From: Spirochaetia bacterium
GTDB taxonomy: Bacteria > Spirochaetota > Spirochaetia > Treponematales > Breznakiellaceae
NCBI GenBank assembly: GCA_025997795.1
Contig: BNVB01000070.1
Location: forward strand, 1 to 10,562
DNA length: 10,562 bases
Reading direction: 5' to 3'
Of this stretch, positions 4,624-10,562 are shown piece by piece. The number at the start of each line of letters is the position of its first letter. The first letter of the stretch is position 1. The notes beneath the pieces were generated by a model. The model ran no database searches. It had not been told where the DNA came from and was given only the letters and a program-made list of their open reading frames with translations. Made by a program: the position numbers and the translations under genes.

Positions 4624-5103
4624 ATGAGTTTTGAAGTACCTAATTATTCACTGGAAGAATGGATAGGTGTATTAAAACCTTACCAAAAACAGGCTATGGA
4701 TATTTTATTGGCTATCAGCCCTACAAATCAACATGATTTAGAAAAAGTGGCAGAAAATTATTTGTCTGCAAATGGCCCTACTAATACTGTCCCTTTTGGT
4801 GGAGCAATAACAGACGGTAATACAAAGACTTTTTTCAATCATTTCAAAGCAGAATTTGATAAATTTGTCTGTGGGCATGAAGACTATAAACAGTACTATC
4901 CAAAGCTTGAAGCAAAGTCGGCAGACATACGATTATTACTTGTTGCTTCGATATCATCAGCTATTGGCTCGGCAATAGGGATAAGTGAAGCTTTAATAAC
5001 ACCGGCCATTGTGTTATTACTATCGATAGTTGGAAAAATGACAAGGAGTGCATATTGTGCAGATAAAGAATGCTGTACAATTACAAAACAAACTGAAATG
5101 TGA
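4624..5103 (+). CDS. Small membrane protein coupled to the protease
   Basis: A 159-residue protein of no recognised family. Residues 1-100 are soluble and begin with a helical segment (SLEEWIGVLKPYQKQAMDILL); residues 45-70 are loop-like, with TDGNTKTFF. Residues about 103-138 are hydrophobic (IRLLLVASISSAIGSAIGIS, then ALITPAIVLLLSIVG), long enough for a helical hairpin or two short membrane helices rich in Gly/Ala/Ser. The polar tail has three cysteines (YCADKECC). There is no signal peptide. AGGGAG from the end of the protease gene lies 7 bp before the ATG, indicating coupling. A plausible but unproven role is a membrane effector or substrate activated by the protease. Alternatives are an anchor for the protease or a regulatory partner. 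Confidence 0.75.
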   Translation: MSFEVPNYSLEEWIGVLKPYQKQAMDILLAISPTNQHDLEKVAENYLSANGPTNTVPFGGAITDGNTKTFFNHFKAEFDKFVCGHEDYKQYYPKLEAKSADIRLLLVASISSAIGSAIGISEALITPAIVLLLSIVGKMTRSAYCADKECCTITKQTEM

Positions 5104-5156
5104 AAATGCGGACTTAGCTTGATGGAAAAAACGTAATTTGAAAGGAGTTGCACAAA

Positions 5157-5903
5157 ATGAATAAGGTTCTGTTTTTTGGATTATTTTTGTTTGTGGGGGT
5201 TATTTGCTTTACACAAGAATTGGAGATCACTAGCGTTGGCTATAATGGAGAATTTAATTGGTATACTCAAAAACCCGGGCAATGGCCTTACGAGCGTACA
5301 ATAAAATCGCAATGGGATGAGTTGATCTCGAAATACAAACTTATAGAACTTTCATCTGATCCATTTAACAGAAATGTTCTAGCCGATAGAATTTCTAACT
5401 TGGCAATTAAAAGTATTCCAAATAATATACATGGGGGACATGCATATACTGTATACTTAACAATGGGAAGCAGAAGATTTATTTGCTTCCTCTATGATCT
5501 GGGTAATCCAGTTGATGGTATTTACTACTACTCATGGGCTCATGAGGTTAATATCGAAGTCTCTGAAATCCTGCAAGATTTAGGATATACATCAAATGAA
5601 GGAACGGTTGATTTGGGAACACTGTCTGAGGCAGCGGCGATGCAAAGAACGAGTAAAGAAAAAAACGATTTGTTTGAAAAGTATTATTATAAATATCGTA
5701 TTGTAGGTCATGCTGGTGATTTGAACTGGATTGTTGATCACATAAAGGGCCAAGGAATAAGATTCCAACGAGGCCATCTATACAAGACGTGGTTTATGGG
5801 GTTATATGGTACAAGAGAAGCGGCTATTGTGGCCTATTTTTGGATAGACAACCATGATGATATTTCTCTTATGCCGGAGCCGTACTCATTCAGCAAAAAA
5901 TAA
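5157..5903 (+). CDS. Exported protein of unknown family
   Basis: A 248-residue protein. The signal peptide covers about residues 1-20 (MNKVLFFGLFLFVGVICFTQ); cleavage is probably after CFT. The Cys at 17 does not sit in a standard lipobox, although spirochaete lipoboxes are loose. The mature part is rich in Tyr, Trp and Gly: YNGEFNWYTQKPGQWPYERT, a central IHGGHAYTVYLTMGSRRFICF, YYYSWAHEVNIEV, and a C-terminal YKTWFMGLYGTREAAIVAYF. It probably forms a compact periplasmic or surface domain. I see no known catalytic motif. AAAGGAG lies 9 bp before the ATG at 5157, which I chose over an in-frame TTG at 5148. It is the last gene of the plus-strand row; no terminator is visible after it. Confidence 0.75.
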   Translation: MNKVLFFGLFLFVGVICFTQELEITSVGYNGEFNWYTQKPGQWPYERTIKSQWDELISKYKLIELSSDPFNRNVLADRISNLAIKSIPNNIHGGHAYTVYLTMGSRRFICFLYDLGNPVDGIYYYSWAHEVNIEVSEILQDLGYTSNEGTVDLGTLSEAAAMQRTSKEKNDLFEKYYYKYRIVGHAGDLNWIVDHIKGQGIRFQRGHLYKTWFMGLYGTREAAIVAYFWIDNHDDISLMPEPYSFSKK

Positions 5904-5942
5904 AAGGATTCCGGGATCGATTTCTCTATGTAGGTGCCCCTC

Positions 5943-5971
5943 TTGATTAATTCCCCTATTTAGCGGATACT
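5943..5971 (+). promoter_or_regulatory. Possible promoter of the alcohol dehydrogenase gene
   Basis: TTGATT (5943-5948), 17-bp spacer, GATACT (5966-5971). The predicted start near 5978 would fall within the AAGGGG ribosome site (5977-5982), leaving an unusually short leader. This lowers confidence. Nothing else promoter-like is seen in 5904-5988. Confidence 0.3.
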
Positions 5972-5988
5972 GTCCCAAGGGGTATACC

Positions 5989-7167
5989 ATGATTAACTTT
6001 GACTATCAAAATCCTACCAGGGTTGTTTTTGGCAAGGGGACAATTCCTCAGGCGGGGCAGCTGGTAAAAGAACACGGCGGTTCCAGGGTATTGGTCCATT
6101 TTGGCGGCGGCAGTATCAAGGCCAACGGCGTTTATGACGGGGTAAAAAAGTCCCTCTTGGCGGCGGGGCTTGAAGTGGTGGATCTGGGGGGCGTAAAACC
6201 AAACCCCCGGCTTTCTCTGGTCCGGGAAGGAATTAAGCTTTGCCGGGAAAAAAAGATAGACTTTATCCTGGCCGTGGGCGGCGGCAGCGTTATCGACTCC
6301 GCCAAGGCTATTGGGGTGGGCGTTCCCTACGAAGGGGACGTATGGGATTTTTATACCGGCACGGCGGTTCCCACAAAGTGTCTTCCCGTGGCCACGGTCC
6401 TTACCATTGCGGCGGCTGGCAGCGAAACCAGCTGGTCCAGCGTAATTACCAACGATGACGGCGCATATAAACGGCCCCTGGATGTAAAGGTAATCTATCC
6501 GGTTTTTTCCATTCTGGATCCGGAAACTACCTACAGTCTTCCCGATTATCAAACAGCCTGCGGTATAGCGGATATGTTTGTCCATGTGGTGGAACGGTAT
6601 TTTACCACGGTTAAGAATGTAGAACTTACAGACCGTTTTTGCGAAGCGGTTATGAAAACCATCATTAACAATGCCCGGCGGGTTTTGGACAATCCCAAAG
6701 ATTACGATGCCCGGGCAGAGATTATGTGGTGCGGTTCACTGGCCCATAATAACCTGGCCGGTACGGGCCGGGTGGGGGACTTTGCCAGCCACATGATAGA
6801 GCATGAACTTTCTGGCTTTAACGACGTTGCCCACGGTGCGGGGCTGGCGGTGATTGTACCCAATTGGATGAAGTATGTGTACAAGCACGATCTGGCCCGG
6901 TTTGTCCAGTTTGCCGTACGGGTCTTTAATATCGAAGAAAATTTCCACAACCCGGAAGAAACCGCCCTTCTGGGTATCAAGGCCCTGCGGGATTTTTATA
7001 CTTCCATTGGTATGCCCGCAACCCTTAAGGAAATTGGCATTGAAGAAAAAGACTTTAACGCCATCGCCGAAAAGGTAAAGAAATTCGATACCGCTAAAGG
7101 TACGGTTGGTAATTTTAAGCTGCTTGTCAACAGCGATATTGTAGAAATCCTTAAGCTGGCAAAGTAA
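5989..7167 (+). CDS. Iron-dependent alcohol dehydrogenase (YqhD/BdhA type, NAD(P)H butanol dehydrogenase-like)
   Basis: A 392-residue group III alcohol dehydrogenase of full family length, a soluble enzyme that reduces aldehydes to alcohols with NAD(P)H. It opens with the typical FDYQNPTRVVFGKGTI. The dinucleotide site includes FGGGSIK (38-44) and AVGGGSVIDSAKA (95-107). Metal ligands are Asp195 and His199 (CGIADMFVHVVERYF), His268 (SHMIEHELSG) and His282 (VAHGAGLAV), numbering within one residue of YqhD. The Gly-Gly-Gly-Ser after strand 2 resembles NADPH-preferring members, but cofactor choice cannot be read safely. AAGGGG lies 6 bp before the ATG. In a fermenting spirochaete it would serve ethanol or butanol formation or aldehyde detoxification. 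The gene stands alone and is closed by the terminator at 7173-7206. GC content is higher than in the accessory row before it. Confidence 0.93.
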   Translation: MINFDYQNPTRVVFGKGTIPQAGQLVKEHGGSRVLVHFGGGSIKANGVYDGVKKSLLAAGLEVVDLGGVKPNPRLSLVREGIKLCREKKIDFILAVGGGSVIDSAKAIGVGVPYEGDVWDFYTGTAVPTKCLPVATVLTIAAAGSETSWSSVITNDDGAYKRPLDVKVIYPVFSILDPETTYSLPDYQTACGIADMFVHVVERYFTTVKNVELTDRFCEAVMKTIINNARRVLDNPKDYDARAEIMWCGSLAHNNLAGTGRVGDFASHMIEHELSGFNDVAHGAGLAVIVPNWMKYVYKHDLARFVQFAVRVFNIEENFHNPEETALLGIKALRDFYTSIGMPATLKEIGIEEKDFNAIAEKVKKFDTAKGTVGNFKLLVNSDIVEILKLAK

Positions 7168-7172
7168 CGTAT

Positions 7173-7206
7173 AAACCGGCAAAGGTAATTCGCCTTTGCC
7201 GGTTTT
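7173..7206. terminator. Bidirectional Rho-independent terminator between convergent genes
   Basis: A perfect 13-bp stem (AAACCGGCAAAGG 7173-7185, CCTTTGCCGGTTT 7193-7205) with a 7-base loop, followed by T. The mirror arm gives a short T-run on the minus strand. It lies 5 bp after the dehydrogenase stop and 3 bp beyond the 3' end of the kinase gene (7209), so it serves both. Confidence 0.92.
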
Positions 7207-7208
7207 GT

Positions 7209-8891
7209 CTAATACTTAAATTCGCTTTCCCCAATAAACTCCCGCAATATGCTGGTACCCGGTACATACTGGGGCGGTATGGGGGCAAAGTTTTCCAGGA
7301 ACGAAAGGATCCTCCGGGCTTCGGCATATTCTACCATGTTGGGTTTTACCGACCGCAGCAGGGGTTCGGCGTAAAATTTTAATACCGCCAGTTCATAGTC
7401 CAGGGCGGAATTAAAGGCCGCATCCGCTCCGTCCTGAAAGGGAAAGATATGCTTCCGTTCGCCGGCTTGCACGCTGGACCACATCTTGATGGTTTTAGCC
7501 GCTCCGGTACTGCGGAACTGGTTGTCCCGTGTCATACGGCGAAGGAGGCGGTTATCGCTTGTGGGGATGCGGTTGTGATCGTCCAGGTTTAACTGGGTTA
7601 AGGCGGACACATAGAGTTTGAACTTTTTTTTCCGTTCCACCTGGGGGGTACAGGCATCGTTAAGGCCGTGGATCCCTTCCATGATCAGTATGGATCGTTC
7701 TTCCAGTTTAATGGGGCGGCCCTGTTCTTTTCGTTTGCCGCTCTTAAAATCAAAGATGGGAATGGCCGCTTCTTTTCCGTCAAGGAGTTCGACCAGCTGC
7801 TGGTTAAGGTAGGGTACATCCAGGGCTTCCAGGCATTCCAAATCCGGCTGGCCCTTTTCGTCTTTGGGGGCATCCCAGGGACTGCGGTAATAATCGTCCA
7901 TGCTGACGGCGATGGGGGACATTCCCATAACCTGGAGCTGGATAGAAAGCCGTTTGGCGGTGGTGGTTTTACCGGAACTGGAGGGGCCGGCGATAAGGAT
8001 TACCCGCACATCGCCCCGGCGTTCATAAATGCGGTCGGCAATTTCCGCCATTTTTTTTGCCTGGAATGCTTCGGCGGTACGGATATAATCCCGTATGGTC
8101 CGCTCCGATACAAGCCGGTTAAGCTGGCCCACTGCCCGGACACCCAGAATATTTCCCCATTTTTTGTATTCCTGGTAAACCGAAAAAAGGCTGGGGCTGT
8201 CGGTAAAGGGTTCAATGGTTTTTCCCTGTCCTGTGGCAGGATAGCGGAGCAGAAGTCCTTCGCCGTATTCCATAAGTGCAAAGGCGTCCAGTAGTCCCGT
8301 GCGGCTTACCAGGGGTTCCACATAAAGGTCTGCAAAATCGCCGCAGCGGTTTACCCGTACTTTGGATTCGCTGCGCTGTTCAAAAAGCAAAAGTGTATCT
8401 TCCTGGCGCTGCCGTTCAAAAAGAGCAAGGACATCGGCATAGGACATATAACCGGAGGAAATAGGATGGTCTTCTTTTACAAGAGCCAGCATTTCCCGTT
8501 CCAGCGCTGTTACTTCGCTTTTCCCCGGTTTTTTACCGTCCGCAAAGGTATAGTAGTATGAATGTCCCAGGGCATGGCCCACAATAAGACGGCGGCTGGG
8601 AAAAAGAGAGCGTGCGGCAATGGCAAGAATAAAAGCCAGGGAACGGCGGTAAATTACCGCGCCGTCGTGGCTTGCCAGCGAAACGGGCTCCAGGGTACAG
8701 TTAATTTCCAGCCTGGTGGAAAGGGGCAGTATTTCGTTGTTTACCCGGACCGCCGCAAGGCCTCCTTCAATTTCGCCAAAACTTTCCAGAAATGAATTAA
8801 CCGGTACCCCAAAGGGACAGGTAACGGCCTTTTCCTGTTCTGCGCCTCCCTTGCCGGTTTTAGAAAAAAATACTTGTATCGTATTGTTCAT
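7209..8891 (-). CDS. Nucleoside (uridine-type) kinase with a threonyl-tRNA-synthetase-like N-terminal half
   Basis: A 560-residue fusion protein. Residues about 1-75 resemble a TGS-like beta-grasp domain; residues about 80-200 resemble the second additional domain of ThrRS: IYRRSLAFILAIAARSLFP, LIVGHALGHSYYYTFADG, then DFADLYVEPLVSRTG. The ThrRS editing His pair (HxxxH) is replaced at RRSLAFIL, so editing is unlikely. The C-terminal half is a P-loop kinase of the uridine kinase/phosphoribulokinase family: Walker A GPSSSGKTT (302-310), VSMDDYY (329-335), and ILIMEGIHGLND. The ATG at 8891 gives the natural start (MNNTIQVFF); an in-frame TTG at 8918 would add nine residues. No strong ribosome site is seen. 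It lies 48 bp behind pncB on the same strand, so co-transcription with NAD salvage is possible. Exact substrate unknown. Confidence 0.88.
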   Translation of the reverse strand: MNNTIQVFFSKTGKGGAEQEKAVTCPFGVPVNSFLESFGEIEGGLAAVRVNNEILPLSTRLEINCTLEPVSLASHDGAVIYRRSLAFILAIAARSLFPSRRLIVGHALGHSYYYTFADGKKPGKSEVTALEREMLALVKEDHPISSGYMSYADVLALFERQRQEDTLLLFEQRSESKVRVNRCGDFADLYVEPLVSRTGLLDAFALMEYGEGLLLRYPATGQGKTIEPFTDSPSLFSVYQEYKKWGNILGVRAVGQLNRLVSERTIRDYIRTAEAFQAKKMAEIADRIYERRGDVRVILIAGPSSSGKTTTAKRLSIQLQVMGMSPIAVSMDDYYRSPWDAPKDEKGQPDLECLEALDVPYLNQQLVELLDGKEAAIPIFDFKSGKRKEQGRPIKLEERSILIMEGIHGLNDACTPQVERKKKFKLYVSALTQLNLDDHNRIPTSDNRLLRRMTRDNQFRSTGAAKTIKMWSSVQAGERKHIFPFQDGADAAFNSALDYELAVLKFYAEPLLRSVKPNMVEYAEARRILSFLENFAPIPPQYVPGTSILREFIGESEFKY

Positions 8892-8939
8892 GGAAACCAG
8901 TATAACCCGCCGGCACAATTCTTAATAGTCTTGTTTCTG

Positions 8940-10409
8940 TTACAGGTCCCCAAGGCAGCTTTTTATCAGATCCAGTTTTAAGGCCCGCAGCCCTTCGGTC
9001 ATGGATACTTTATAGATATGGGGATTAAGAATACGTTTGTAACTTTGATCAAACTGCAAAAGACCGTCCTTAACCTTTTGTTGAATGGCCGGAAGGGAAG
9101 GGGAGGTTTTAACGATTTTACCGTTTTCCAGTTGTTTTGAAAGGAGCGCTTCGGCGCTGCCTTCTATGGTATGGTAAAAATGGCGGTAGTCCGCCTGGGG
9201 ATGCCAGAAGGTATAGCGTTTGCCTTTTTCAAGAATATCACCCGGAATGGATGCAGGGTTTTGGCCGTCTTCGTCCAGGGCCATGATATCCGCCAGGGCA
9301 AAGCCCTTTTCGTCCCGGATACGCCAGACCTGCTTTACCCCGGGGTTGGTGGTTTTTTCCGGGTTGTCGGAAAACTTGATCGCCGGTGTAAGTTTTCCCG
9401 TGCCGTCGTCTCTGGCAGCAAGTTTGTACACGCCGGTAAAAGCGGCGTCGCTTCCTCCGGTAACCATTTGGGTACCCACCCCCCAGGTATCCACCGGCGC
9501 TCCCGCTTTGGTAAGGGTGTCCACGATGTATTCGTCCAAATCGTTGGAAACGGTGATGCCCGCTTTGGTAAGTCCCGCTTCGTCCAGAATACGCCGCACT
9601 TCTACCGAAAGGTAGTGCATATCCCCCGAATCAAGACGGACACCAAAATTCTTTCCCAGCGCCGCCAGTTCTTTTCCTGCTTTAACAGCATGGTGGATGC
9701 CGCTTTTAAGGGTATCGTAGGTGTCGATAAGAAAAACCGTTTTTTCCGGGTACAGTTTTGCATAAGCCCGGAAGGCTTCTTCTTCACCGGGAAAAGACAT
9801 AACCCAGGCATGGGCCATGGTACCCATCACCGGAATGCCAAAGACCTTTCCTGCCAGGACATTGCTGGTTCCTTCGGCGCCGCCGATAAAGGCTGCCCGG
9901 GAAGCGGAAAGGGCGCCGTCCGGCCCCTGGGCCCGGCGGAGGCCGAATTCCATAAGGGAGCCCTTGTTGGAGGCAAGCCAGACCCTGGCAGTTTTGGTTG
10001 CTATGAGGCTTTGAAAGTTGATGATATTAAGGATAAGTCCCTCGACTATCTGGGATTCAATAAGGTTTGCATCAATACGGATCAGCGGTTCCTGGGGAAA
10101 AACAATGGTTCCTTCTTCCGCTGCCCAGAGACTGCCGGAAAAACGAAAGTCCTTGAGGTAAAGAAGAAAGGCCTCTTCAAAAATTCCCAGGGAATCAAGG
10201 TAGCAAAGATCCTCCGGAGAAAAAGAAAATTTTTGCAGTTTTTCAAGCAGGGGCTGGAGTCCTGCAAAGACCGAAAAGCCCCCGCCAAAGGGATGGCGGC
10301 GAAAAAAAACCTCGAACACCGCCCGCTTGTTCATCCGGTTTTTCCAGTAACCCTGCGCCATGGTGAGTGAATAAAAATCGCTAAACAGGGCCGAAGAACC
10401 GGCGCTCAT
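8940..10409 (-). CDS. pncB: Nicotinate phosphoribosyltransferase
   Basis: A 489-residue enzyme that joins nicotinate to PRPP, with ATP hydrolysis, to give nicotinate mononucleotide: the committed Preiss-Handler step of NAD salvage in the cytosol. Family motifs in order: SDFYSLTMAQGYW near residue 10, FEVFFRRHPF at 32-41, EFGLRRAQG at 154-162, GTMAHAWVMSF at 196-206 (His200 is the probable phosphorylated His), VRLDSGD at 257-263 and WGVGTQMVTGG near residue 320. Length and motifs are complete. The ATG at 10409 has AAGGGG 5 bp upstream. The gene starts 15 bp after the nicotinamidase stop, so the two form an operon with consecutive steps. Confidence 0.96.
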   Translation of the reverse strand: MSAGSSALFSDFYSLTMAQGYWKNRMNKRAVFEVFFRRHPFGGGFSVFAGLQPLLEKLQKFSFSPEDLCYLDSLGIFEEAFLLYLKDFRFSGSLWAAEEGTIVFPQEPLIRIDANLIESQIVEGLILNIINFQSLIATKTARVWLASNKGSLMEFGLRRAQGPDGALSASRAAFIGGAEGTSNVLAGKVFGIPVMGTMAHAWVMSFPGEEEAFRAYAKLYPEKTVFLIDTYDTLKSGIHHAVKAGKELAALGKNFGVRLDSGDMHYLSVEVRRILDEAGLTKAGITVSNDLDEYIVDTLTKAGAPVDTWGVGTQMVTGGSDAAFTGVYKLAARDDGTGKLTPAIKFSDNPEKTTNPGVKQVWRIRDEKGFALADIMALDEDGQNPASIPGDILEKGKRYTFWHPQADYRHFYHTIEGSAEALLSKQLENGKIVKTSPSLPAIQQKVKDGLLQFDQSYKRILNPHIYKVSMTEGLRALKLDLIKSCLGDL

Positions 10410-10424
10410 TTTATCCCCTTGGTG

Positions 10425-10562
10425 TTATAAATCCGCAGCGGAAAGAAACACCGTCCCTTTTTCCTTCATAATAGTAATTGCCCTTGCCAGGGAACCGGCA
10501 GGGACGTTAATTCCCCTGGAAGCATCTTCAACACAAAAGGTTTTAAAACCCAGCCGGAGTGA
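10425..10562 (-). CDS. pncA: Nicotinamidase, C-terminal part (partial at window edge)
   Basis: The last 45 codons of a minus-strand gene that enters from the right edge and stops at 10425. The peptide includes GFKTFCVEDASRGINVPAGS, then LARAITIMKEKGTVFLSAADL, matching the C-terminal end of the cysteine-hydrolase nicotinamidases (VEDAsrGI... followed by a helix and SSADL). The enzyme deamidates nicotinamide to nicotinate, the substrate of the next gene, pncB, 15 bp downstream. The catalytic Asp, Lys and Cys lie outside the window or upstream of the visible part, so activity cannot be judged. The gene order and peptide make the call firm in spite of the short length. Confidence 0.85.
   Translation of the reverse strand, partial: SLRLGFKTFCVEDASRGINVPAGSLARAITIMKEKGTVFLSAADL

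Noticed and set aside
5956..6585. Minus-strand open frame opposite the alcohol dehydrogenase
   Set aside because: It is antisense to a complete dehydrogenase and has no motifs or ribosome site of note.
7668..8294. Plus-strand open frame opposite the nucleoside kinase
   Set aside because: Antisense to the kinase domain and without protein-like motifs.
9171..10370. Long open frame opposite pncB (399 codons, + strand)
   Set aside because: The opposite strand has an intact, motif-complete nicotinate phosphoribosyltransferase; the + strand translation shows no family features and is a by-product of codon bias.
1..10562. CRISPR array, tRNA, rRNA, transposase or integrase
   Set aside because: No regularly spaced repeats, cloverleaf-like segments or recombinase motifs were found on reading both strands.

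Overview
The window looks like a piece of a spirochaete chromosome, most likely a Treponema-type organism. This is inferred from the gene families, chiefly a nucleoside kinase with a threonyl-tRNA-synthetase-like N-terminal half beside nicotinate salvage genes. No 16S or other decisive marker is present. Ordinary metabolic genes at both ends are moderately GC-rich. They flank an AT-richer accessory block at about 340-5903.

Left edge (1-339): the 3' end of tgt (queuosine tRNA modification, + strand). Immediately behind its stop codon an accessory block begins on the minus strand. Read in its own 5'->3' direction this block holds two small Xre-type HTH regulators (2727-2404 and 2280-1951), an MNT nucleotidyltransferase plus HEPN pair with overlapping genes (1820-1055), a broken DUF1016/YhcG-type PDDEXK nuclease gene (1054-483; one single-base frameshift and two internal deletions), and a short RhuM-type remnant (461-336) that runs into the tgt stop codon. 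This looks like a decaying toxin-antitoxin or defence island lodged behind tgt.

Middle (2728-5903): the HTH gene at 2404-2727 and a plus-strand gene row share a compact divergent promoter region at 2741-2790. A leader with three stem-loops (2854-2949) precedes five co-directional genes: a small exported protein, an exported protein with 18-19-residue repeats whose last unit is cut by two in-register stop codons, a cytoplasmic trypsin-like protease with an intact His/Asp/Ser triad, a membrane-anchored small protein 3 bp behind the protease, and an exported protein of unknown family. The protease plus membrane-protein pair is the best candidate for an undescribed two-gene system.

Right part (5989-10562): an iron-dependent alcohol dehydrogenase of the YqhD/BdhA type (+), a strong bidirectional terminator (7173-7206), and a convergent minus-strand row pncA (3' part) - pncB - nucleoside kinase. 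pncA deamidates nicotinamide and pncB makes nicotinate mononucleotide, so this row is an NAD salvage unit. The kinase downstream may be co-transcribed. No tRNA, rRNA, CRISPR array, transposase or integrase was found.
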